Notes: generated by a model from the sequence alone, not told the origin. 9,534 bases of DNA from Flavobacterium sp. (GCA_024709705.1 JANJWE010000034.1:1-9534), one strand, 5' to 3'. Shown: positions 1 to 5,452, counted from the first letter of the stretch. Numbers and translations: made by a program.

Positions 1-40
1 TCATGGCAAGCAGTAAGAATAAAAGAACAGTTGCTTTCAT
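1..40 (-). CDS. N-terminal fragment of a probable secreted or membrane protein
   Basis: An ATG at 40-38 on the minus strand opens a frame that reads MKATVLLFLLLAM before the window ends. A lysine followed by a run of Leu, Val and Phe is the usual start of a signal peptide or membrane anchor, so the product is probably exported. It begins 13 bases after the stop codon of the DUF3050 gene, on the same strand, which suggests co-transcription with it. Only 13 codons are visible, so no family can be named, and chance cannot be excluded. The short intergenic distance and the signal-like composition are the only support. Confidence 0.45.
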   Translation of the reverse strand, partial: MKATVLLFLLLAM

Positions 41-53
41 GACTTGACTTCAA

Positions 54-839
54 TTAATTGATGCAGATTTCTTTCGATGTAATTTTTTCTTCAATAGCAT
101 CCCATAGACCTATTCTTTTTTCGAGAGCTTGAATAGAAACTTTTTCCACTTCCTGCCACTTCAAATCAGAATCTCCACATAATTCTTCTATCATTTGCAT
201 AGCCATCGGGCCGTGTTCGTCACCATCTAATTCAATATGTCTTTCAAAATAATAGATTAATTTAGATAAATCGGTCTCCGGAAAATTAGCTTGAAAATTT
301 TTCAATATAGCAGTAAACATATCCGGAATTAAATCTTCTCTCCCAAATGTGAATGCTGCTGCAATTTCATGAGGTTTTCCTTGTTCAATTACTTGAAAAG
401 TAAAGGTGAGAAATTCTTTAACATTTGGATGTAGGTCACTTTTTTTAATGGAAACAAATATATTTTGAGTTGCAATTACATTTTCTAAAAACGATTGAAT
501 TGGTTTTGTGTCAGCTCCGCAAGCTTCCATCGCCTCAATATACATTTCATAGTGACTTTGTCTTTTTCCGTCAAGGGTTAAGTCGGTTTCTTCCGCTAAA
601 ACAATTTCATTAATTAAATATCGGGTTTCCGGATTTCCAACTGGTAACCATGGAGTAGTGGCACACGTTAATTTGATTTGAAGAGCTTTTAATAACGACA
701 TGAAATCCCAAACCGCATATACGTGATGTTCTTGAAATTGTCTTAAATCTTCAATAGTTCGAATGTTTTGATATAAAGAATGCTGTAAAAGCTTTTCGCG
801 TTGAAAATTAATTTTTTGATTTATGGTTTCAATGTTCAT
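54..839 (-). CDS. DUF3050 family protein, heme-oxygenase-like fold
   Basis: This 261-residue, soluble, mostly helical protein has no signal peptide. I recognise it as a DUF3050 protein from its overall pattern: an N-terminal helix with a HHVYAVWDFM segment (residues 38-47), TPWLPVGNPETRYLINEIVL (62-81), FGRED (165-169) and HIELDGDEHGPMAMQM (201-216). DUF3050 belongs to the heme-oxygenase-like superfamily, whose members include haem degraders and di-iron oxidases and oxygenases. Acidic and His residues suited to metal binding are visible: E79, E83, E84, H97, E98, E168, H201, D205 and H209. The H201-x3-D205-x3-H209 cluster resembles the last metal-binding helix of heme-oxygenase-like di-iron enzymes, though the spacing is not identical. 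Substrate and reaction are unknown. A perfect -7 element lies about 60 bases upstream, and a probable exported-protein gene follows closely. The family call is fairly secure; any enzymatic role is inference. Confidence 0.82.
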   Translation of the reverse strand: MNIETINQKINFQREKLLQHSLYQNIRTIEDLRQFQEHHVYAVWDFMSLLKALQIKLTCATTPWLPVGNPETRYLINEIVLAEETDLTLDGKRQSHYEMYIEAMEACGADTKPIQSFLENVIATQNIFVSIKKSDLHPNVKEFLTFTFQVIEQGKPHEIAAAFTFGREDLIPDMFTAILKNFQANFPETDLSKLIYYFERHIELDGDEHGPMAMQMIEELCGDSDLKWQEVEKVSIQALEKRIGLWDAIEEKITSKEICIN

Positions 840-895
840 AGCAATTTTATTTTAAATACGAAAAAAGAGAGGAAATGGGTTTCAATCTTCACTAA

Positions 896-903
896 CAAAA
901 GTA
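896..903 (-). promoter_or_regulatory. Putative promoter -7 element for the DUF3050 gene
   Basis: On the minus strand this reads TACTTTTG, a perfect match to the Bacteroidota -7 consensus TAnnTTTG. Transcription would start near 889 and give a leader of about 50 bases. I see no TTG at the expected distance upstream; that position falls inside the hairpin of the preceding terminator. The element directly abuts the T-tract of that terminator. Confidence 0.45.
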
Positions 904-933
904 AAAAAGCTTCCTCGAAAGAAGAAGCTTTTT
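904..933 (-). terminator. Intrinsic terminator of the acyl-CoA dehydrogenase gene
   Basis: A perfect 10-bp inverted repeat, AAAAAGCTTC at 904-913 and GAAGCTTTTT at 924-933, encloses a 10-base loop. Read on the minus strand the stem is followed by a short run of T, giving a rho-independent terminator 25 bases after the stop codon of the dehydrogenase gene. Because the stem ends are A/T runs, it could also act on the other strand, but no plus-strand gene leads into it. Confidence 0.8.
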
Positions 934-957
934 GTATTGATTTTAGTTATTGTTTAA

Positions 958-2136
958 TTATTTAAATGCAGGAATTCCGGTAATATCAGCACCTGTGATT
1001 AACAAGTGAATATCGTGAGTACCTTCATAGGTAATCACCGATTCCAAATTCATACTGTGACGCATAATCGAATACTCACCGGTAATTCCCATTCCACCCA
1101 ACATTTGACGGGCTTCACGAGCAATATTGATAGCCATATCTACATTGTTTCTTTTTGCCATCGAAATTTGAGCGGTAGTTGCTTTTCCTTCGTTTCTAAG
1201 AACACCCAATCTCCAAGTTAACAATTGAGCTTTGGTGATTTCGGTAATCATTTCGGCTAATTTTTTTTGTTGCAATTGGAATGCGGCAATTGGTTTGTCA
1301 AACTGAATTCTTTCTTTGGCATAACGCAAAGCGGTATCATAACAATCCATCGCAGCACCAATAGCTCCCCATGCAATGCCGTAACGTGCTGAATCTAAAC
1401 ACATCATCGGAGCACCCAATCCGGATTTACCGGGTAATAAATTTTCTTTTGGCACTTTTACATTATCAAAAATTAATTCACCGGTAGCCGAAGCTCTCAA
1501 TGACCATTTATTGTGCGTTTCAGGAGTAGAAAAACCTTCCATGCCACGTTCTACAATCAATCCGTGAATTCTTCCTTCTTCATTTTTTGCCCAAACAACA
1601 GCAATATCAGCAAATGGGGCATTCGAAATCCACATTTTCGCTCCATTCAATAAATAATGGTCGCCCATATCTTTGAAGTTGGTTACCATTCCACTTGGGT
1701 TTGAACCGTAATCCGGCTCGGTTAACCCAAAACAACCCATAAATTCACCGGTGGCTAATTTGGGTAAGTATTTCATGCGTTGCTCTTCGTTACCGAATTT
1801 CCAAATCGGATACATCACCAAGGATGATTGAACAGATGAGGTTGAACGCACACCGGAATCACCTCTTTCAATTTCCTGCATTATTAAACCATACGAAATT
1901 TGGTCTAAACCGGCACCACCATATTCTTCCGGTATATAAGGGCCAAATCCACCAATTTCACCTAATCCTTTGATGATTTGATTAGGAAATTCTGCTCGTT
2001 GAGCATATTCTTCTATTATGGGAGAAACTTCTCTTTTTACCCAAGCACGAGCGGCATCACGCACCAACTTGTGTTCATCGGTTAACAAATCGTCAAGTAA
2101 ATAATAATCAGGAGATTGGAATAAATCTGGTTTCAT
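958..2136 (-). CDS. gcdH: Acyl-CoA dehydrogenase, glutaryl-CoA dehydrogenase type
   Basis: This is a 392-residue FAD flavoprotein of full family length, with the N-terminal helical, central beta and C-terminal helical acyl-CoA dehydrogenase domains. GCFGLTEPDYGSNP (134-147) and KMWISNA (167-173) are the flavin and substrate signature regions of the family. YEGTHDIH (370-377) carries the catalytic base E371 in the glutaryl-CoA dehydrogenase context. R97, S98 and S101 in VRSTSSVQSSLVM align with the residues that hold the distal carboxylate of glutaryl-CoA, and E90 is also kept. This pattern fits a decarboxylating enzyme that converts glutaryl-CoA to crotonyl-CoA, CO2 and a reduced electron carrier in lysine, tryptophan or hydroxylysine breakdown. 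No other pathway gene is nearby and the gene appears monocistronic, with its own promoter and terminator. A related short-chain dicarboxyl or branched acyl-CoA substrate is the main alternative. Confidence 0.9.
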   Translation of the reverse strand: MKPDLFQSPDYYLLDDLLTDEHKLVRDAARAWVKREVSPIIEEYAQRAEFPNQIIKGLGEIGGFGPYIPEEYGGAGLDQISYGLIMQEIERGDSGVRSTSSVQSSLVMYPIWKFGNEEQRMKYLPKLATGEFMGCFGLTEPDYGSNPSGMVTNFKDMGDHYLLNGAKMWISNAPFADIAVVWAKNEEGRIHGLIVERGMEGFSTPETHNKWSLRASATGELIFDNVKVPKENLLPGKSGLGAPMMCLDSARYGIAWGAIGAAMDCYDTALRYAKERIQFDKPIAAFQLQQKKLAEMITEITKAQLLTWRLGVLRNEGKATTAQISMAKRNNVDMAINIAREARQMLGGMGITGEYSIMRHSMNLESVITYEGTHDIHLLITGADITGIPAFK

Positions 2137-2142
2137 TTTTAA

Positions 2143-2170
2143 GTGATTAGTGATTAGCGAATAGCAGATA
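2143..2170. repeat. Degenerate 7-bp tandem repeat, four units
   Basis: Four consecutive heptamers read GTGATTA, GTGATTA, GCGAATA and GCAGATA on the plus strand. The array lies between the predicted promoter and the start codon of the acyl-CoA dehydrogenase gene, so it would be transcribed into the leader. The first two units are identical; the others have drifted. It shares the period and the GATT core with the array before trmN6. Confidence 0.6.
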
Positions 2171-2194
2171 GTTTACCAACTACTATAACGTTTG

Positions 2195-2225
2195 CAAAAG
2201 TAAATAAAGAAATGTAACAAATCAA
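2195..2225 (-). promoter_or_regulatory. Promoter of the acyl-CoA dehydrogenase gene
   Basis: On the minus strand TTG (2225-2223) is followed after 20 bases by TACTTTTG (2202-2195). This is a full match to the Bacteroidota sigma-A type promoter, TTG then TAnnTTTG. The predicted start near 2188 gives a leader of about 52 bases that includes the heptamer repeat. The same TTG-N20-TAnnTTTG layout occurs upstream of dnaE, which strengthens both calls. Confidence 0.6.
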
Positions 2226-2257
2226 TGAACGATTGTTATATTTTTAAGAAAACAAAT

Positions 2258-2965
2258 TTACATTTTCAAATAAAAATCTTTTGTCAACTCGATGTATGCA
2301 TCTGTATACTCATGCCGATTGATTTCAATAACCAATTCTTCTGCTTCTAAAACGGGCAATTCATAGCGTTTAAAAGCCAATAAACTCCGTTTAATTTCGG
2401 TGTTGGGAGTGCCTTTTACACGAGTTACTTTTACAGGATAAAGTTCTACTTCTGCACATAAATCAATGAATTTTTCTTCTTCTTTATAGGGAATGATTAC
2501 GGCAAAGATTCCGTTTTCTGAAAGTAGTAAATCAGCTGCCTCAATCAATTCTTCAAAAGGCATAGCGTCTTGAAAACGTGCTAAATCCCGTTGTGAATTT
2601 TCGGTTTTGAAATCCTCGGTATAAAAAGGGGGATTCGAAATAATCAAATCGTATTCGTCTTCCGGTTCTTCTATAAATTCATCCAAACCGGCATGAAAAC
2701 AGAATAATCTATCTCCCCAAGGCGAATTTTCGAAGTTTTCTACACATTGTTCGTAGGCGTCTTCGTCAATTTCTAAGGCATCAATTTGTTCAGCATTACT
2801 TCGTTGGGCAATCATCAACGATAAAATTCCGGTTCCGGCACCAATATCCAACACGGAGAAAGGATGATTATCAATCGGACACCAAGCCCCTAACAACACA
2901 CTGTCGGTGCCCACTTTCATAGCACATCGATCTTGTTGAATGGAAAATTGTTTGAATTGAAACAT
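2258..2965 (-). CDS. trmN6: tRNA1(Val) (adenine(37)-N6)-methyltransferase
   Basis: This 235-residue, class I, SAM-dependent methyltransferase of the TrmN6 (YfiC) family methylates N6 of A37, next to the anticodon, in tRNA1(Val). CAMKVGTDSVLLGAW (14-28) is the characteristic N-terminal motif of the family. VLDIGAGTG (38-46) is the SAM-binding motif I, with an acidic residue after strand 2 at E65 in ALEID. SNPPF (110-114) is the N6-adenine methyltransferase motif IV that positions the target amino group. Length and domain are complete. It lies downstream of rpsP and rimM on the same strand, separated from rimM by 110 bases of repeat sequence without a recognisable promoter, so readthrough from the rpsP promoter is likely. 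In many bacteria the neighbour at this position is trmD; here a different tRNA methyltransferase follows rimM. Confidence 0.92.
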   Translation of the reverse strand: MFQFKQFSIQQDRCAMKVGTDSVLLGAWCPIDNHPFSVLDIGAGTGILSLMIAQRSNAEQIDALEIDEDAYEQCVENFENSPWGDRLFCFHAGLDEFIEEPEDEYDLIISNPPFYTEDFKTENSQRDLARFQDAMPFEELIEAADLLLSENGIFAVIIPYKEEEKFIDLCAEVELYPVKVTRVKGTPNTEIKRSLLAFKRYELPVLEAEELVIEINRHEYTDAYIELTKDFYLKM

Positions 2966-3000
2966 GATGATTAACGATTTAAGATTGAAGATTTTTGATT
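2966..3000. repeat. Heptad-phased GATT tandem repeat, five units, in the trmN6 leader
   Basis: Five 7-bp units of the form nnnGATT follow one another without gaps: GATGATT, AACGATT, TAAGATT, GAAGATT and TTTGATT. GATT therefore recurs at 2969, 2976, 2983, 2990 and 2997. The array directly abuts the trmN6 start codon. In the transcript it reads as AATC every seven bases, ending three bases before AUG. It contains no obvious ribosome binding site. Confidence 0.65.
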
Positions 3001-3003
3001 TCA

Positions 3004-3071
3004 GAACCTGAAACCCGACCCGAAGCGGAGCCGAACATAGCGAAGCTGAACCTGAAACCTGAAATCTGAAA
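3004..3071. repeat. CTGAAAC-type heptamer and 12-bp direct repeats between rimM and trmN6
   Basis: GAACCTGAAACC occurs exactly twice, at 3004-3015 and 3048-3059. The right end is a run of heptamers: AGCTGAA (3044-3050), CCTGAAA (3051-3057), CCTGAAA (3058-3064) and TCTGAAA (3065-3071). Between the two 12-mers is a GC-rich segment in which CGAAGC occurs twice (3021-3026 and 3041-3046). It is much richer in GC than the surrounding DNA. Together with the adjacent GATT array it fills almost the whole gap between the two genes, and no coding potential is apparent. Confidence 0.6.
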
Positions 3072-3075
3072 CTTT

Positions 3076-3600
3076 CTAAAGATACATCTCCACCAAACCT
3101 TCCGGTAAATTCATAACTACCTTCTTGTTTTCTCGATCAATTTTAATCAAGAACTGATCAATCATTGGTATAAGCATTTCAATCCCATTGTTCATTACTT
3201 CAAAAAGGGGTTGAGCAGTAGAATCATTTACGGAAACAATTGTACCAACAACGCCTAAACGTTGATCTTCTATGTCAAATCCAATGACTTCGTGGTAATA
3301 AAACTGATTTCCTTCTAGTTTTGGTAAAAAAGAAAGCGGAAGATAGAGTTCGCAACCTAAAACTTCGTCTGCTTGTTCTTCGTTGTCAATATCTTCAAAC
3401 TTTACACGGAGAAAGTCATTTTTGTGTAAAGCACTATTTTCAATAAAAAATGGAACCAGATTTTTGTTTATTTCAACAAAAACTGATTCCATATTTTCAT
3501 ATAATTCAGGTTCGTCTGTGTCTAAATAGACTAAAACTTCACCCTTGTAACTAAACTTTTTAGCGATTTTGCCAAGATAGAAACATTCTTCTTTACGCAT
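3076..3600 (-). CDS. rimM: Ribosome maturation factor RimM
   Basis: This 174-residue protein binds ribosomal protein S19 and helps the 30S head and 16S rRNA mature. FYLGKIAKKFSYKGEV (7-22) is the conserved start of the N-terminal RimM beta-barrel, and GCELYLP (82-88) closes that domain. The C-terminal PRC-barrel begins at YYHEVIGFDI (101-110) and ends with LIPMIDQFLIKID (143-155) and the typical lPEGL segment (165-169). Length and both domains are complete. It starts 12 bases after the rpsP stop codon, so the two are co-transcribed and probably translationally linked, as in many bacteria where rpsP and rimM are adjacent. Confidence 0.95.
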   Translation of the reverse strand: MRKEECFYLGKIAKKFSYKGEVLVYLDTDEPELYENMESVFVEINKNLVPFFIENSALHKNDFLRVKFEDIDNEEQADEVLGCELYLPLSFLPKLEGNQFYYHEVIGFDIEDQRLGVVGTIVSVNDSTAQPLFEVMNNGIEMLIPMIDQFLIKIDRENKKVVMNLPEGLVEMYL

Positions 3601-3612
3601 TATCGCAAAAAA

Positions 3613-4176
3613 TTAAGCTTCTGTTTGTTCGTTGGTTTCTTCAGCAGTAGGAGCTTCTTCTGCAACAACTTCACTAGCTTCTTCAGCAACTTCCTCAGCA
3701 GTTTCTTCCACTACTTTTGCAGCTTCTGCTTCAGCTAATGCAGCAATACGTTTTTCATTAGCCGCTTTTTCAGCTTTTAAAGCTTCTGCTTTCGCTTTTG
3801 CTTCTGCTTTAGATAAACCGTCTTTTTTAGCATTTACTTTATTTGCTTTTTCTTCCAACCAAGCAGCTAATTTAGCATCTGCTTGCTCTTGTGTTAAAGC
3901 ACCTTTTCTAACACCTCCGTCCAAGTGATGTTTCAACAAAGCACCTTTATAAGAAAGAATTGCTCTTGCAGTATCTGTTGGTTGAGCTCCATTGTGTAAC
4001 CATTGAACAGCATTGTCCAAGTTTAAATCAATAGTTGCAGGGTTAGTGTTTGGATTGTAAGTTCCTAATTTTTCTAAGAATTTACCATCTCTTTTGGCTC
4101 TTGAATCAGCAGCCACAATCCAGAAAAAAGGTTTTCCTTTTTTTCCGTGTCTTTGTAATCTAATTTTTACTGGCAT
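3613..4176 (-). CDS. rpsP: 30S ribosomal protein S16 (bS16) with extended C-terminal tail
   Basis: The first 80 or so residues are a standard bS16, which binds 16S rRNA in the 30S body. MPVKIRLQRHGKKGKPFFWI (1-20), the VAADSRAKRDGKFLEKLGTY segment (21-40) and the PTDTARAIL segment (66-74) are diagnostic. The protein is 187 residues, about twice the usual bS16 length. The excess is a low-complexity tail: residues 107-150 are rich in Ala, Lys and Glu and likely helical, and 151-187 are strongly acidic (VVEETAEEVAEEASEVVAEE and beyond). Such tails are found on bS16 in Bacteroidota, so this is a lineage feature rather than a fusion error; its role is unknown to me. The start is fixed by the conserved MPVKIRL. 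It is the first gene of the rpsP-rimM-trmN6 cluster. Confidence 0.96.
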   Translation of the reverse strand: MPVKIRLQRHGKKGKPFFWIVAADSRAKRDGKFLEKLGTYNPNTNPATIDLNLDNAVQWLHNGAQPTDTARAILSYKGALLKHHLDGGVRKGALTQEQADAKLAAWLEEKANKVNAKKDGLSKAEAKAKAEALKAEKAANEKRIAALAEAEAAKVVEETAEEVAEEASEVVAEEAPTAEETNEQTEA

Positions 4177-4195
4177 AATCGTATGATTAAATTGT

Positions 4196-4210
4196 GAGGT
4201 ACTCGACCTC
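4196..4210 (-). promoter_or_regulatory. Hairpin in the rpsP leader
   Basis: GAGGT (4196-4200) and ACCTC (4206-4210) form a perfect 5-bp stem with a 5-base loop. It lies inside the predicted rpsP leader, about 20 bases before the start codon and just after the predicted transcription start. It has no T-tract and so is not a terminator. Flanking UUAAUU and AAUUUAA in the transcript could add a weak outer helix. Ribosomal-protein operons are often autoregulated through such leaders, so a bS16-binding element is possible but unproven. Confidence 0.4.
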
Positions 4211-4225
4211 TGTTAATTAAGGGTG

Positions 4226-4233
4226 CAAATTTA
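4226..4233 (-). promoter_or_regulatory. Putative -7 promoter element of the rpsP operon
   Basis: On the minus strand this reads TAAATTTG, a perfect TAnnTTTG match, placing the transcript start near 4219 and a leader of about 43 bases. No TTG is present 17-23 bases upstream. A perfect 10-bp palindrome, TCACATGTGA at 4244-4253, lies just upstream in the region RNA polymerase would cover and could be an operator. Confidence 0.5.
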
Positions 4234-4346
4234 TAAAAAAAAATCACATGTGAGACTAAAAGGCTAAAAAAAGTAATTATTTATTTGAATTCCGAATTAA
4301 TTTTGTTTTTAACACAGCTAAATGTCAATTTATTTCCAAGAAAAGT

Positions 4347-4354
4347 TATTTTTG
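4347..4354 (+). promoter_or_regulatory. Putative -7 promoter element of the lipoprotein gene
   Basis: TATTTTTG matches TAnnTTTG exactly and would start transcription near 4361, 27 bases before the preferred start codon at 4388. A second match, TAATTTTG at 4298-4305, would give a longer leader. Neither has a clear TTG at the usual distance. In this AT-rich spacer chance matches are plausible, so the choice between them is uncertain. Confidence 0.35.
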
Positions 4355-4387
4355 TTCTTTGTAAATATGATTTCAATTTCAAACCCC

Positions 4388-4870
4388 ATGAAAAAAATAC
4401 TATACTTGTTTTTTATAACACTACTCTTTGGTTCTTGTGAAGAAGATGTGGTTTACAATAATCCTTCAGTTCAAGGTAAATTAGACAATGTCTTTTGGAG
4501 AGCTATTGATTCAAAAGCTGTTTTGGGAACAGATGGTTCTTTAACTTTGACGGCTATGGCAAGAAGACAAAAAATGACATTGAGAGTTCCGTCAACGAAT
4601 TTAGGGATTTATCAATTGGGAAACAGTAACATTCGTTATGCTAGTTTTCTGTTTACTTACGAAACAGATGAGCTTTTTTATCACACCGGAAATAATATGG
4701 GCGGTGATGGACAAATAGAAATAACCGAATTTGATGCTGAAAATGGAACCGTTTCCGGGAATTTTCGTTTCAATGCCCTAAACATCGAAAACAATCCTTT
4801 GGGTGGAGAAATTTTAAATTTTAACAGAGGAGTTTTTTATAAAGTACCTATCACGGGAGTTACAGACTAA
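4388..4870 (+). CDS. DUF6252-like lipoprotein, probably surface exposed
   Basis: From the ATG at 4388 the product is 160 residues and begins MKKILYLFFITLLFGSC, a lipoprotein signal peptide with the lipid-accepting cysteine at position 17. An in-frame ATG at 4322 would add 22 residues ahead of it and bury the signal, so 4388 is preferred. The residues after the cysteine are E-E-D; acidic residues there resemble the surface-export signal described for Bacteroidota lipoproteins. The rest is a beta-rich domain with FWRAIDSKA (36-44), LTLTAMARRQKMTLRVP (52-68), GQIEITEFDAENGTVSGNF (108-126) and a closing NRGVFYKVPI (146-155). This arrangement resembles the DUF6252 family common in Flavobacteriaceae, whose function is unknown. 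It is divergent from rpsP and has its own terminator, so it is likely a single-gene unit. The lipoprotein call is strong; the family name is moderate. Confidence 0.85.
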   Translation: MKKILYLFFITLLFGSCEEDVVYNNPSVQGKLDNVFWRAIDSKAVLGTDGSLTLTAMARRQKMTLRVPSTNLGIYQLGNSNIRYASFLFTYETDELFYHTGNNMGGDGQIEITEFDAENGTVSGNFRFNALNIENNPLGGEILNFNRGVFYKVPITGVTD

Positions 4871-4893
4871 TTCAAACTTTGCCTAATATACCT

Positions 4894-4919
4894 ACCATGC
4901 ATACGCATGGTTTTTTTTT
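4894..4919 (+). terminator. Intrinsic terminator of the lipoprotein gene
   Basis: ACCATGC (4894-4900) and GCATGGT (4905-4911) form a perfect 7-bp stem around the tetraloop ATAC. A run of nine T residues follows at 4911-4919. It lies 24 bases after the lipoprotein stop codon and separates that gene from the RRM gene. Confidence 0.88.
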
Positions 4920-4966
4920 ATTTGAAATAAAAGAGTCATTTATAGTAGTTTACCATTTTAATAGTG

Positions 4967-4974
4967 TACCTTTG
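4967..4974 (+). promoter_or_regulatory. Putative -7 promoter element of the RRM gene
   Basis: TACCTTTG is a perfect TAnnTTTG match between the preceding terminator and the RRM start codon. The transcript would start near 4981, leaving an A/T-only leader of only about 14 bases. No clear TTG lies upstream; the nearest similar sequence is TTTA at 4949-4952. Confidence 0.5.
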
Positions 4975-4994
4975 TTGGAAATAATATTTTTTTT

Positions 4995-5354
4995 ATGAAC
5001 ATTTTTGTAGGAAGCCTTCCTTGGAGTATAGAGGAAGCAGATTTAAGAGAGTCTTTCGAGGCTTATGGAGCAGTTGACTCTGTTAAAGTTGTAACCGATA
5101 AATTTACGGGAAGAAGTAAAGGATTCGGTTTTGTTGAAATGCCTAACGATGACGAAGGTCAAAAGGCCATTGATGAATTGAACGGTGCTACTGTTCAAGG
5201 TCGTGCTATTGTAGTAAACAAATCAGAACCAAAACCGGAAGGTGAAAGAAGAAGCTTTAATAACAACCGCTCAGGTGGTAGTTATGGTGGTGGAAACAAT
5301 CGCGGAGGCGGATATAACGGAGGTGGAAACAGCCGTGGAGGAGGAAGATACTAA
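4995..5354 (+). CDS. RRM-domain RNA-binding protein with glycine-rich tail
   Basis: This 119-residue cytoplasmic protein has a single RNA recognition motif covering residues 1-78. RNP2 is IFVGSL (3-8) and RNP1 is KGFGFVEM (42-49). The aromatic residues expected to stack on RNA bases, F4, F44 and F46, are all present. After a charged linker (NKSEPKPEGERR, 75-86) comes a Gly/Asn/Arg-rich tail (87-119) with repeated GGG and RGGG units, likely disordered and resembling RGG boxes. The layout matches small bacterial RRM proteins of Bacteroidota and Cyanobacteria and eukaryotic glycine-rich RNA-binding proteins. Single-stranded RNA binding is well supported by the motifs. A role in post-transcriptional control or cold response is inference from relatives. 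It is flanked by a promoter and a strong terminator, so it is probably monocistronic. Confidence 0.93.
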   Translation: MNIFVGSLPWSIEEADLRESFEAYGAVDSVKVVTDKFTGRSKGFGFVEMPNDDEGQKAIDELNGATVQGRAIVVNKSEPKPEGERRSFNNNRSGGSYGGGNNRGGGYNGGGNSRGGGRY

Positions 5355-5373
5355 GAGTATTTTTTGATAATTT

Positions 5374-5407
5374 AAAAGACCGTACTTTTTTAGTACGGTT
5401 TTTTTTT
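5374..5407 (+). terminator. Intrinsic terminator of the RRM gene
   Basis: ACCGTACT (5379-5386) and AGTACGGT (5392-5399) form a perfect 8-bp stem around a TTTTT loop. The stem is preceded by an A-run and followed by T residues through 5407. It sits about 20 bases after the RRM stop codon and should isolate dnaE transcription from the RRM gene. Confidence 0.92.
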
Positions 5408-5421
5408 GTTAATAACTAAAA

Positions 5422-5452
5422 TTGAAAATCTCTCTCGTAACCTCTATTTTTG
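5422..5452 (+). promoter_or_regulatory. Promoter of dnaE
   Basis: TTG (5422-5424), a 20-base spacer and TATTTTTG (5445-5452) match the Bacteroidota promoter consensus. Transcription would begin near 5459, about 54 bases before the dnaE start codon. The layout is the same as that predicted for the acyl-CoA dehydrogenase gene. Confidence 0.55.

Noticed and set aside
1006..1221. Open frame on the plus strand inside the acyl-CoA dehydrogenase gene
   Set aside because: It is short and lies opposite the highly conserved catalytic region of a complete gene; no motif is visible.
2216..2237. Weak stem-loop after trmN6 as a terminator
   Set aside because: The stem has a bulge and no T-tract follows; the segment also overlaps the predicted promoter of the next gene.
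3004..3059. The repeated 12-mer as a small CRISPR or an attachment site pair
   Set aside because: There are only two short copies with one spacer, no nearby cas or integrase gene, and the flanks are simple heptamer repeats.
3632..3928. Open frame on the plus strand opposite rpsP
   Set aside because: Its Ala/Ser/Phe-rich product is the antisense reading of the low-complexity S16 tail, with no start signals or family resemblance.
4244..4253. TCACATGTGA as a CRP-type site
   Set aside because: CRP sites have TGTGA first and TCACA second with a six-base spacer; here the order is reversed with no spacer.
4322..4387. Earlier in-frame start for the lipoprotein gene
   Set aside because: It would place 22 residues before a clear lipoprotein signal peptide, and a plausible -7 promoter element lies within this stretch.
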